9,774 bases of DNA from Pseudomonadota bacterium (GTDB lineage Bacteria; Pseudomonadota; Gammaproteobacteria; Xanthomonadales; Xanthomonadaceae). Shown here piece after piece: positions 1-5,988 of this stretch. The stretch covers positions 1 through 9,774 of the forward strand of contig JAFAFF010000033.1 of the NCBI GenBank assembly GCA_023423605.1, given 5' to 3'. The translations under genes and the position numbers were made by a program. Below the pieces are notes generated by a model. The model made no database searches. It was not told the DNA's origin and was given only the letters and a program-made list of their open reading frames with translations. Position 1 is the first letter of the stretch; the number at the start of each line of letters is the position of its first letter.

Positions 1-4
1 TCCT

Positions 5-928
5 TCAGTCGCGGCGTGCGCGCAGTTTTTCCAGCACGCCGTCCAGCGTGTCCAGGTTCGTGTAATGGATGACCAGCTTGCCCTTGCCGCCGCGGCCATG
101 GGCGATGGCGACCTTGGCGCCGAGCGACTCGCTCAGCTCGGTTTCCAGCGCGGCGATGTCGGCCTGCGGCGCGGCGCGGGTAGCGGCCTGGGGGCGGTTC
201 TCCGGCACCTTGCCAGCGGCGAATGCCTGCGCGCGGCGTTCCACCTCGCGCACCGACCAGCCCTCATCGGCGGCCTCCTGCGCCAGCTTGCCGGCCAGTT
301 CCGGCGCCAGCGTCAGCAGCGCGCGGGCATGGCCCATTTCCAGGCGCCGCGATTCCAGCAGCACGCGGATGGCGATCGGCAGCTCCAGCAGGCGCAGCAG
401 GTTGGACACCGCCGCGCGCGAACGGCCCACCGCCTCGGCGGCTTCGGCATGGGTCAGCGCGAACTCGCTGATCAGCCGTTGCAGCGCTTCGGCTTCCTCC
501 AGCGGATTGAGGTCCTCGCGCTGGATGTTTTCGATCAGCGCCATCGCGATGACGGTACGGTCTTCCAGCTCGCGCACCACCACCGGCACTTCGTCCAGCC
601 CGGCCAGCTGCGAAGCGCGCCAGCGACGCTCGCCGGCGACGATCTCGTAATTGCCGCCGGCCAGCTGGCGCGCCAGGATCGGCTGGATCACGCCCTGCGA
701 GCGGATCGAATCGGCCAGTTCGGAGAGCTTGCCTTCGTCCATTTCGCGGCGCGGCTGGTACTTGCCGGGCTGCAGCTGGCCCACCGGCAGCCTGCGCAGC
801 ACTTCACCAGGCAGTGGCTCGATCACGGCACTTGCCTTGACCTGGCTCACCGATGCCTTGGGACCCAACAGCGCGTCCAGGCCGCGGCCAAGGCCACGCT
901 TCTTCCCTGCAGCGGGCTTGGTGCTCAT
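5..928 (-). CDS. parB: Chromosome partitioning protein ParB (CTP-dependent DNA clamp)
   Basis: 307 residues, complete, the usual ParB length. It loads on parS sites near the origin, spreads as a CTP-dependent sliding clamp and stimulates ParA. Visible in order: a basic N-terminus with RGLGRGLDALLG (residues 11-22), typical of the ParA-contacting peptide; the CTP-pocket motif GERRWRA (99-105); the second ParB box ENIQRED (133-139); a helix-turn-helix around 156-182 (THAEAAEAVGRSRAAVSNLL); and after a proline/alanine-rich linker (about 240-255) a C-terminal dimerisation domain (about 256-305). The ATG shares its A with the parA TGA (TGATG), so translation is probably coupled to parA. No parS-like palindrome (consensus TGTTTCACGTGAAACA) was seen in the window. 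The family call is firm. Confidence 0.97.
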   Translation of the reverse strand: MSTKPAAGKKRGLGRGLDALLGPKASVSQVKASAVIEPLPGEVLRRLPVGQLQPGKYQPRREMDEGKLSELADSIRSQGVIQPILARQLAGGNYEIVAGERRWRASQLAGLDEVPVVVRELEDRTVIAMALIENIQREDLNPLEEAEALQRLISEFALTHAEAAEAVGRSRAAVSNLLRLLELPIAIRVLLESRRLEMGHARALLTLAPELAGKLAQEAADEGWSVREVERRAQAFAAGKVPENRPQAATRAAPQADIAALETELSESLGAKVAIAHGRGGKGKLVIHYTNLDTLDGVLEKLRARRD

Positions 929-1725
929 CAGGCAGTCTCCACGGCCTTGGCGGCCTTGTTGCGTTCAGTGTTGCGGCGGATGATCTCCCCGGCCAGACCG
1001 AGGTAGGCCACGCCACCGCGCGACCCACGGTCGTAGCCGACGATGCTCTGGCCATGGCTGGGCGCTTCGGCCAGGCGCACGTTGCGCGGCACGATGGTGC
1101 GGAACACCAGGTCGCCGAAATGATCGGTGAGTTCGGCCGACACGGCGTTGGCCAGGTTGTTGCGCACGTCGAACATGGTGCGCAGCACGCCTTCGATCTC
1201 CAGCGCCGGATTTAGGTCGCCGCGCAGCGCTTCGATGGTTTCCACCAGCGCGCTCAGGCCTTCCAGCGCGTAGTACTCGCACTGCATCGGCACCAGCACC
1301 GAATCGGCTGCAGCCAGCGCGTTCAGGGTCAGCAGCGACAACGCCGGCGGGCAGTCGATCAGGATGAAATCGTAGTCGTCGCGGATGGGCGCCAGCGCGC
1401 GCTTCAGGCGCTGCTCGCGCTCGCCCTGGGACATCAGCTGGATCTCCGCTGCGGTCAGGTCGATGTTGCCGGGCAGCAGGTCATAGCCTTCGGCGGATGC
1501 CACCCGCACATCCACGGCGGTGCTCTCGCCAAGCAGCAGGTCGCAGGTGGACGCCTCCAGCTCGCGCTTGTCCACGCCACTGCCCATGGTCGCATTGCCC
1601 TGCGAATCGAGGTCGACCAGCAGCACGCGACGGGGCGCGTTGGCCAGGGCAGCGGCGAGGTTGACGGCGGTCGTGGTCTTGCCGACGCCACCCTTCTGGT
1701 TGGCGATGGCGATGATGCGGGCCAT
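928..1725 (-). CDS. parA: Chromosome partitioning ATPase ParA (Soj type)
   Basis: 265 residues, a small chromosomal ParA with no N-terminal DNA-binding domain. It forms ATP dimers on nucleoid DNA and moves ParB-parS complexes. Seen: deviant Walker A KGGVGKTTT (11-19; signature Lys11, Lys16), Walker A' DLDSQGNAT (38-46), Walker B ILIDCPP (121-127; Asp124) and the conserved VPRNVRLAEAPSHG stretch (212-225). The frame is open to an upstream ATG at 1833, but the extra 36 residues do not look like ParA. The chosen ATG at 1723-1725 puts MARIIAIANQKGG at the N-terminus as in the family and has a GAGG Shine-Dalgarno at 1735-1738, 9 nt away. It lies downstream of rsmG on the same strand, a widely conserved neighbourhood, and overlaps parB by one base. 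Confidence 0.97.
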   Translation of the reverse strand: MARIIAIANQKGGVGKTTTAVNLAAALANAPRRVLLVDLDSQGNATMGSGVDKRELEASTCDLLLGESTAVDVRVASAEGYDLLPGNIDLTAAEIQLMSQGEREQRLKRALAPIRDDYDFILIDCPPALSLLTLNALAAADSVLVPMQCEYYALEGLSALVETIEALRGDLNPALEIEGVLRTMFDVRNNLANAVSAELTDHFGDLVFRTIVPRNVRLAEAPSHGQSIVGYDRGSRGGVAYLGLAGEIIRRNTERNKAAKAVETA

Positions 1726-1761
1726 GCGGATAAGCCTCGTCGACGGATGCTGGGGCTGGTC

Positions 1762-1767
1762 ATTATG
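1762..1767 (-). promoter_or_regulatory. Candidate -10 element for parAB
   Basis: On the minus strand the 111-bp rsmG-parA gap contains CATAAT (5 of 6 to TATAAT). It would start RNA near 1755, giving a leader of about 30 nt with the GAGG ribosome site near its end. No convincing -35 is present 16-18 bp upstream; TTTCCG at 18 bp is poor. The gap has no clear terminator for rsmG, so parAB could also be read through from upstream. Weak, position-based call. Confidence 0.3.
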
Positions 1768-1836
1768 CGTACAACCGGCCCCGGGCGGAAATCCGCATGC
1801 GCCATGTGCCTGATCGGCAAGGCGCCGCGGCATGGG

Positions 1837-2475
1837 TCAAGGACCGCTCACGGTCACCAGATGACGCTCCCCGGACAGGCCGGGAACCTGCAACGGCACC
1901 ACCTCGCGCACGCTCCAACCCGCCGGCAACGCAGCGATTTCCTCATGCGGGTACACGCCCTTCATGGCCAGCAGCACGCCACCGGGGCGCAGCAGGTGGC
2001 CGCCGACGCGCACGATCCCTTCCAGCGTATCCATCGCGCGCGCGGTCAGCTGGTCGTAGCGGCCGGCCTCGTCCAGCGCTTCGGCGCGCGATTCGGCCAC
2101 CCGTGCGTTGTCCAAGCCGAGCTGGCGCACGGCCTCGCGCATGAAGCGGGCCTTCTTGCCATTGCTCTCCACCAGGGTGACCTGCAGCGCCGGACAGGCG
2201 ATCGCCAGTGGAATGCCGGGCAGGCCGGGACCGGTACCGAGGTCGGCCAGGGTTCCGGCGGCCACGTGCGGCTGCATGGCCAGCGAATCCAGCAGGTGCC
2301 GGGTGACCATCTCCTGCGGATCGCGGATGGCGGTGAGGTTGTAGGTCTGGTTCCAGCGGTGCAGCAGCGCCAGGTAACGCAGCAGTGGCGGCGCCAGCGT
2401 GGCCGGCAGGCCCATGTCGTCCAGGCCACGCTGCAGCGTGTCGGCGACGCCGGGCGGAAGGGTGTGTTCGCTCAT
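1837..2475 (-). CDS. rsmG: 16S rRNA (guanine527-N7)-methyltransferase RsmG (GidB)
   Basis: 212 residues, the normal size for RsmG. It methylates N7 of G527 in the 530 loop of 16S rRNA using S-adenosylmethionine; loss gives low-level streptomycin resistance in several species. Seen: [10 protein letters not shown] (41-50), the H60/LLDS motif, the SAM-binding loop [15 protein letters not shown] (78-92), [12 protein letters not shown] (101-112), TARAM (144-148) and MKG (171-173). The frame is open 71 codons further upstream, but that extension is a shadow of the neighbouring transferase gene; the ATG at 2473-2475 matches the family start. There is no Shine-Dalgarno. Instead a -10-like GATAAT ends 6 nt before the ATG (see separate entry). 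The start is 40 bp after the transferase stop, on the same strand. Confidence 0.96.
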   Translation of the reverse strand: MSEHTLPPGVADTLQRGLDDMGLPATLAPPLLRYLALLHRWNQTYNLTAIRDPQEMVTRHLLDSLAMQPHVAAGTLADLGTGPGLPGIPLAIACPALQVTLVESNGKKARFMREAVRQLGLDNARVAESRAEALDEAGRYDQLTARAMDTLEGIVRVGGHLLRPGGVLLAMKGVYPHEEIAALPAGWSVREVVPLQVPGLSGERHLVTVSGP

Positions 2476-2481
2476 GTGGCC

Positions 2482-2487
2482 ATTATC
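2482..2487 (-). promoter_or_regulatory. Candidate -10 element of a leaderless rsmG promoter
   Basis: Minus-strand GATAAT (5 of 6 to TATAAT) is followed by GGCCAC and then the rsmG ATG, so initiation about 7 nt downstream would fall on or next to the start codon. No purine-rich ribosome site lies between. The -35 region falls near the end of the phosphopantetheinyl transferase gene and shows no good TTGACA match. The call rests on position and on the same arrangement at two other genes in the window. Confidence 0.45.
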
Positions 2488-2515
2488 ACCGGTTTTTCCC
2501 GCGTCCACGCGGCGG

Positions 2516-3187
2516 TCAGCAGTGATGCCAGGCCAACGCGGCGCGGAAGGTGTCGCTCGCCTGCCATTCGTGCAGGTGCCAGCGCGCCGCATTGCCCAGG
2601 GCCGTATCGCACCATGCCAGCCGCAGCGTGCCGTCGTGGGAGGGGATGAGTTGCAGGCGGTGCAGGCCGAAGGAAATTCCCTGCCCATGCGCCTTCAGCA
2701 CCGCCTCCTTGGCGCACCACACGCGGAAGAACCAATGTTCGCGCTCATCGTCCGGCAGGCCTTCCAGCCACGCGATCTCGGCCGGATGGAAGAAACGGCG
2801 GACGATTTCCAGCAGCCGTGGACGCGGGCGCAGCAGCTCAAGGTCCACGCCCAGCCGCACGCCCTCGCCGAGCGCCACCAGCAGTACATCGCCACTGTGG
2901 CTCCAGCCGGTGCCGTAGTGCTGCAGCGCGCCCACCAGTTCCGGGCGCCCGCGCGGGTCGCGCAGCAGCGGCAACGCCAGCGGATCGCCGCCCAGGGCCG
3001 CCGCCAGCACCTGGCGGGCCTGCGGCTCACCCCGCTCGCCGGGCACGTGGGCCCGCCGCCAGACCGTCACCGGTCCGAACTGCCAAGGCCCTTCCAGCGT
3101 GGCCGGCAGGGTCACCGGGAGCTTCCCGGGCGCGGGCTGCACGGCGGTTTCACAGGCGAACGCGTCAACTGGAGTCCCTTTGGACAT
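2516..3187 (-). CDS. 4'-phosphopantetheinyl transferase (Sfp/HetI superfamily)
   Basis: 223 residues from the ATG at 3185-3187. These enzymes transfer 4'-phosphopantetheine from CoA to a serine of acyl- or peptidyl-carrier proteins. Seen: the substrate-binding WSHSGD (95-100), the Mg-binding GVDLE (113-117; Asp115, Glu117) and [14 protein letters not shown] (157-170; Lys160, Glu161, Lys165). All core catalytic residues are present, and the length fits Sfp/HetI types rather than the shorter AcpS. No NRPS or PKS gene is in the window, so its carrier protein is unknown; related xanthomonad enzymes serve fatty-acid, pigment or siderophore carriers. The start is uncertain: the ATG has no Shine-Dalgarno, sits 12 bp from the divergent glsB-like start, and the first 30 residues are poorly diagnostic. 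In-frame GTG codons at residues 16 and 25 are alternatives. Confidence 0.9.
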   Translation of the reverse strand: MSKGTPVDAFACETAVQPAPGKLPVTLPATLEGPWQFGPVTVWRRAHVPGERGEPQARQVLAAALGGDPLALPLLRDPRGRPELVGALQHYGTGWSHSGDVLLVALGEGVRLGVDLELLRPRPRLLEIVRRFFHPAEIAWLEGLPDDEREHWFFRVWCAKEAVLKAHGQGISFGLHRLQLIPSHDGTLRLAWCDTALGNAARWHLHEWQASDTFRAALAWHHC

Positions 3188-3199
3188 GGAGGCGCGGCA

Positions 3200-3451
3200 A
3201 TGGGCATCATCATCTGGTTGATCGTGGGTGGCATCGTGGGCTGGCTGGCCAGCCTGATCATGAGGCGCGACGCCCAGCAGGGCATCATCCTCAACATCGT
3301 GGTGGGCATCGTTGGCGCACTGATCGCCGGTTTCCTGTTCGGTGGCGGCATCAACCAGGCCATCACCGTGACCACCTTCCTGTACTCGCTGATCGGTGCG
3401 GTGATCCTGCTGGCCATCGTCAACCTGTTCACCCGCAAGAGCATACGTTGA
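3200..3451 (+). CDS. GlsB/YeaQ/YmgE family small membrane protein
   Basis: 83 residues, typical for the family once named transglycosylase-associated proteins. Three hydrophobic segments at about 2-20, 28-49 and 59-77 are separated by the short basic turn MRRDAQQG and the glycine-rich FGGGINQ, with a basic tail (TRKSIR). The pattern of small residues in GIIIWLIVGGIVGWLASLI is diagnostic. The molecular role is not established; members are often stress-induced. The frame is open far upstream, but that part is antisense to the transferase gene. The ATG at 3200-3202 has a clear GGAGG at 3188-3192, 7 nt upstream, which fixes the start. The promoter must lie inside the 5' end of the divergent transferase gene. 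A SMAG-like palindrome and a strong hairpin follow the stop. Confidence 0.9.
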   Translation: MGIIIWLIVGGIVGWLASLIMRRDAQQGIILNIVVGIVGALIAGFLFGGGINQAITVTTFLYSLIGAVILLAIVNLFTRKSIR

Positions 3452-3456
3452 GTCCG

Positions 3457-3479
3457 GCAGTGCCGGCCGCTGGCCGGTA
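3457..3479. repeat. SMAG/REP-like palindrome (GCAG-headed)
   Basis: GCAG is followed by TGCCGGCC, loop GCT, then GGCCGGTA: an 8-bp stem with one G:T wobble and a 3-nt loop. It lies 5 nt after the glsB-like stop, in the 72-bp gap between two convergent genes. It matches the general form of Stenotrophomonas SMAG elements (tetranucleotide head plus GC-rich stem-loop). Confidence 0.65.
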
Positions 3480-3491
3480 ACCGAAGGCTCC

Positions 3492-3517
3492 CGGGGCCCG
3501 GCCATCGCCGGGCCCCG
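3492..3517. terminator. GC hairpin between convergent genes, probable terminator
   Basis: A perfect 11-bp inverted repeat, CGGGGCCCGGC (3492-3502) and GCCGGGCCCCG (3507-3517), with a 4-nt loop. It lies 41 nt after the glsB-like stop and 7 nt after the xth stop, the right place for a bidirectional terminator. On the plus strand it is followed by TTGCATT, a weak U-tract; on the minus strand there is no U-run. It may therefore stall or process RNA rather than terminate intrinsically. Confidence 0.5.
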
Positions 3518-3523
3518 TTGCAT

Positions 3524-4291
3524 TCAACCCAGCTGCACCCACGCCGGCGCATGGTCGCTGGGGCGGTCCCAGGTACGTGGCTCGCGGTCCACGCCCGATG
3601 CCACCGCCTCCGGCCTGAGCGCATCGGATACCAGGGTCAGGTCGATGCGCAGGCCCAGGTTGCGACGGAAGCCGGCAGCCCGGTAATCCCACCAGCTGAA
3701 CACGCCGGCCTCTTCGTTGTGCAGGCGGAAAGCATCGTGCAGACCGAGCTGCAGCAGCTTGCCCAGCGCACCACGCTCGGCGGTGGAGGTCAGGATGTGG
3801 TTTTCATTCCAGACCAGCGGATCGTGGACATCGCGCGCGTCCGGGGCGATGTTGAAGTCGCCCATCACGATCAGTTTCGGATGGCGTTGCAGTTCGCCCG
3901 CCACCCAGTCATGCACGGCGTCCAGCCAGCGCAGCTTGTAGGCGTACTTGTCGGTGCCCACGTCCTGCCCGTTGACCACATAGAGGTTGATCACCCGCAG
4001 GTCGCCGAAGGTAGCAGCGATGACGCGCTTCTGTTCGTCCTCGAAGCCGGGAATGCCGATCTGCACGTCCTGCGCCGGTTCGCGCGACAGCAGTGCCACG
4101 CCGTTGTAGGTCTTCTGTCCGGCGAACACGCTGCGGTAACCGGCACCGGCCAGCGCGGCATCCGGGAAACGGTGGTCCTCCAGCTTGGTTTCCTGGATAC
4201 CGACGATGTCCGGGCCGAAATCCTTGAGCCACTGCTCCAGGTGCGGCAGGCGGACATTGAGTGAATTGACGTTCCACGAAGCGATTTTCAT
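3524..4291 (-). CDS. xth: Exodeoxyribonuclease III (AP endonuclease, Xth)
   Basis: 255 residues, a full-length exonuclease III. It cleaves DNA 5' of abasic sites and removes 3' blocking groups and nucleotides from duplex DNA in base-excision repair. Seen: N-terminal MKIASWNVNSL (Asn7), the metal ligand in QETKLED (Glu34), LYVVNGQ (Tyr104), the catalytic GDFNIAPDARDVHDP (Asp145, Asn147), NLGLRIDLTL (Asp217) and the C-terminal SDHAPAWV (Asp246, His247). The start was set at 4289-4291 so that the protein begins MKIASWNVN as in the family. An ATG three codons upstream (4298-4300) overlaps the -10-like hexamer and is less likely. There is no Shine-Dalgarno; TAGAAT ends 7 nt before the ATG. The gene converges on the glsB-like gene and follows a REP pair. 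Confidence 0.96.
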   Translation of the reverse strand: MKIASWNVNSLNVRLPHLEQWLKDFGPDIVGIQETKLEDHRFPDAALAGAGYRSVFAGQKTYNGVALLSREPAQDVQIGIPGFEDEQKRVIAATFGDLRVINLYVVNGQDVGTDKYAYKLRWLDAVHDWVAGELQRHPKLIVMGDFNIAPDARDVHDPLVWNENHILTSTAERGALGKLLQLGLHDAFRLHNEEAGVFSWWDYRAAGFRRNLGLRIDLTLVSDALRPEAVASGVDREPRTWDRPSDHAPAWVQLG

Positions 4292-4298
4292 GGCCGCC

Positions 4299-4304
4299 AT
4301 TCTA
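4299..4304 (-). promoter_or_regulatory. Candidate -10 element of a leaderless xth promoter
   Basis: Minus-strand TAGAAT (5 of 6 to TATAAT), then GGCGGCC, then the xth ATG. RNA would start at or next to the start codon. At 17-bp spacing the -35 position reads TACGTG, which overlaps the GTAG head of the adjacent REP, and is not a good consensus. Confidence 0.45.
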
Positions 4305-4324
4305 CCGGGGTGATGCGGCACCAC

Positions 4325-4385
4325 GTAGCGCCGGGCTCTGCCCGGCGGATGCCGCACCGCGCAGCGGGGCAGAGCCCCGCTGTAC
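4325..4385. repeat. Inverted pair of SMAG/REP-like palindromes
   Basis: Two stem-loops face each other. The first is GTAG plus CGCCGGGC, loop TCT, GCCCGGCG (4325-4347, perfect 8-bp stem). The second, read on the minus strand from 4385, is GTAC plus AGCGGGGC, loop TCT, GCCCCGCT (4363-4385, perfect 8-bp stem). The shared TCT loop and GTAG/GTAC heads show they are two copies of one family in opposite orientation, a classic REP doublet. It fills most of the 113-bp gap between the aldehyde dehydrogenase stop and the xth start, where it could stabilise or end the upstream transcript. Confidence 0.8.
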
Positions 4386-4404
4386 GATGGGATCGCATCT
4401 GCGG

Positions 4405-5811
4405 TCACCGCAGCAACAGCTTCACCAACCACGCTGCACGCCGGTAAGGCGGCCGCAGCATGTCCGTCGCCGCCCAGCGCGGCTGCCACAACACCGGCAG
4501 CAGCTTGCTCATGGCATCGAATCCGGCCCGGCCGTGGTACGCGCCCATGCCGCTGGCCCCTACCCCACCGAACGGCAGGCCGTCGGCGGCGAAGTGCAGC
4601 AGGGTGTCGTTCACCGTGACGCCACCGGCCACCACGCGGTCGAGGATGCGCTCCACCGTTGCCCGGTCATGGCTGAAGGGATACAACGCCAGCGGCCGGT
4701 CACGGGCCAGGATATCGGCCAGTGCAGCGTCCAGCGTGCGGTACGCCCGCACCGGCAGGATCGGCCCGAAGATCTCCTCGCGCATCAGGTCCAGGTCATC
4801 CGGGGGGTCCAGCACCACGGTCGGTACCAGCAGGCGTTCGCGATCGGCACGCGCCGGATCCACCTGCGCCAGTGGAATCACCGCCACGCCACGTTCGCGC
4901 GCCTGCGCCAGGTACCCCTGCAGGCGCTGGTACTGGCCCTCGTTGATGATGCGCGTGTAGTCCCCGGCATCGCTGAAATCGCCATAGCGCGCCTGCACCT
5001 GCTGCTGCAGTTCCTGCACGAACCCGCGCTGGCGGGCGCCGTCGACCAGCACATAATCCGGCGCGATGCATGTCTGCCCGGCATTGAAGAACTTGCCGGT
5101 GGCCAGCCGTGCAGCAGCCTTGCCCAGTGGGTAGTCACCACAGACGATGGCCGGCGATTTGCCGCCCAGTTCCAGCGTCAGCGGTACCAGGTGTTCAGCC
5201 GCCGCCGCCATCACCTTGCGGCCAACCGCGGTGGAGCCGGTGAACAGCAGATGGTCCAGCGGCAGCGACGACACGGCTGCGGCTGCATCCGCGTCTCCCT
5301 GCACCACCGCCACCCGATCGGTCGGAAACACACTGGCGAGCAGATCGGCCAGAAACGCGCTGGTGCGCGGGGTATGTTCGGAGGGCTTCAGCAGCACATG
5401 GTTGCCGGCGGCGATGGCCGTCGCCAACGGTACCAGCGCCAGGGTAACGGGATAGTTCCAGGGCGATATGACGCCGACCACACCCAGTGGCGTTGGTCGC
5501 AGCTGCGCGCGGGCCGGCCACAGTTTCCAGCCGGTACCGGCCCGGCGGGGCTTGGCCCACTTACGCAGATGCCGCAGAAGATGATCGATCGCCCAAAGCA
5601 CGCTCATGCCGTCGGCGATGCGCGATTCATCGTGCGAGCGATGGCCGAAATCAGCGGCAATGGCCGCAGCCATGTCATCCAGACGCGACTTCAGTGCGCT
5701 GCGCAGGCGCCGCAGGTCGGTTTCGCGTTGCTGCAACGAAGGGCGCTGGGCCTGCCAGGCACTGCGCAGGGCACTCAACAGGGCGGGAATTTCGGCCGGC
5801 ACGGTGGTCAT
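4405..5811 (-). CDS. Coniferyl-aldehyde-dehydrogenase-like NAD(P)-dependent aldehyde dehydrogenase
   Basis: 468 residues, class-3-like aldehyde dehydrogenase length. It should oxidise an aldehyde to its acid with NAD(P)+. Seen: SPWNYP (116-121; oxyanion Asn119), LKPSEHTPRTS (141-151; Lys142), the coenzyme loop FTGSTAVGRKV (190-200), LELGGKSP (213-220; general base Glu214), the nucleophile in FNAGQTCIAPDY (242-253; Cys248) and EEIFGP (345-350). GQTCIAPDY and LPFGGVGASGMGAYHG (412-427) are characteristic of the coniferyl aldehyde dehydrogenase/ALDH3 branch, but substrate cannot be read from sequence; a general aromatic or fatty aldehyde role is equally possible. The hydrophobic C-terminal helix WLVKLLLR could touch membrane. 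The frame is open 58 codons upstream, but the family-like N-terminus begins at 5811. No Shine-Dalgarno; a -10 ends 6 nt before the ATG. The gene looks monocistronic, with an upstream terminator and a downstream REP pair. Confidence 0.9.
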   Translation of the reverse strand: MTTVPAEIPALLSALRSAWQAQRPSLQQRETDLRRLRSALKSRLDDMAAAIAADFGHRSHDESRIADGMSVLWAIDHLLRHLRKWAKPRRAGTGWKLWPARAQLRPTPLGVVGVISPWNYPVTLALVPLATAIAAGNHVLLKPSEHTPRTSAFLADLLASVFPTDRVAVVQGDADAAAAVSSLPLDHLLFTGSTAVGRKVMAAAAEHLVPLTLELGGKSPAIVCGDYPLGKAAARLATGKFFNAGQTCIAPDYVLVDGARQRGFVQELQQQVQARYGDFSDAGDYTRIINEGQYQRLQGYLAQARERGVAVIPLAQVDPARADRERLLVPTVVLDPPDDLDLMREEIFGPILPVRAYRTLDAALADILARDRPLALYPFSHDRATVERILDRVVAGGVTVNDTLLHFAADGLPFGGVGASGMGAYHGRAGFDAMSKLLPVLWQPRWAATDMLRPPYRRAAWLVKLLLR

Positions 5812-5817
5812 GTACCG

Positions 5818-5823
5818 ACTATA
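5818..5823 (-). promoter_or_regulatory. Candidate -10 element of a leaderless aldehyde dehydrogenase promoter
   Basis: Minus-strand TATAGT (5 of 6 to TATAAT) is followed by CGGTAC and the ATG, placing the likely RNA start at the first base of the start codon. At 17-bp spacing the -35 position reads ACTGCC, overlapping the GCAG head of the adjacent palindrome at 5842. The MFS terminator lies upstream, so this gene needs its own promoter here. Confidence 0.5.
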
Positions 5824-5841
5824 CGGTGTGCGACGCCAACG

Positions 5842-5864
5842 GCAGTGTCGGCCAGTGGCCGACA
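5842..5864. repeat. SMAG/REP-like palindrome (GCAG-headed)
   Basis: GCAG plus TGTCGGCC, loop AGT, GGCCGACA: a perfect 8-bp stem with a 3-nt loop. Its head begins 31 nt upstream of the aldehyde dehydrogenase ATG. It has the same layout as the copy at 3457. Confidence 0.65.
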
Positions 5865-5916
5865 GCTCCGCGGACCGGAACAGCGTGCGGTTGCCGGCAG
5901 CGGCATGCACCGCGGG

Positions 5917-5947
5917 AAACAGAAAGGCCGCGGTCTGCACCGCGGCC
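5917..5947 (-). terminator. Rho-independent terminator of the porin-MFS unit
   Basis: Read on the minus strand: a perfect 9-bp stem GGCCGCGGT (5947-5939), a 4-nt loop GCAG, then ACCGCGGCC (5934-5926), immediately followed by TTTCTGTTT (5925-5917). The stem plus U-rich tract, 42 nt after the MFS stop, is a textbook intrinsic terminator. It separates the MFS unit from the aldehyde dehydrogenase gene. Confidence 0.8.
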
Positions 5948-5962
5948 CCTGAAACCCGATGG

Positions 5963-5983
5963 GTGCCGACCGTTGGTCGGCAC
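5963..5983. repeat. REP-like palindrome, GTGCCGACC type
   Basis: GTGCCGACC, loop GTT, GGTCGGCAC: a perfect 9-bp stem, 5 nt downstream of the MFS stop codon. The stem is identical to the copy at 7687-7707 upstream of the same gene. On the MFS transcript it precedes the terminator and could protect the 3' end. Confidence 0.75.
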
Positions 5984-5988
5984 ACCGG

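Noticed and set aside
1726..1833. An upstream ATG giving ParA 36 extra residues
   Set aside because: The extension lacks ParA similarity, and the ATG at 1725 has a GAGG ribosome site and the conserved N-terminus.
2399..3199. A long N-terminal extension of the glsB-like gene
   Set aside because: It lies antisense to the transferase gene and rsmG. The GGAGG at 3188-3192 and the family length both place the start at 3200.
1..3200. A parS site near parAB
   Set aside because: I looked for TGTTTCACGTGAAACA-like palindromes. CACGTG-type cores at about 2264 and 3044 have the wrong flanks.
4387..5952. A 521-codon open frame on the plus strand opposite the aldehyde dehydrogenase
   Set aside because: The minus strand carries all aldehyde dehydrogenase catalytic motifs. 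The plus-strand product is Arg/Gln/His-rich with no domain or ribosome site.
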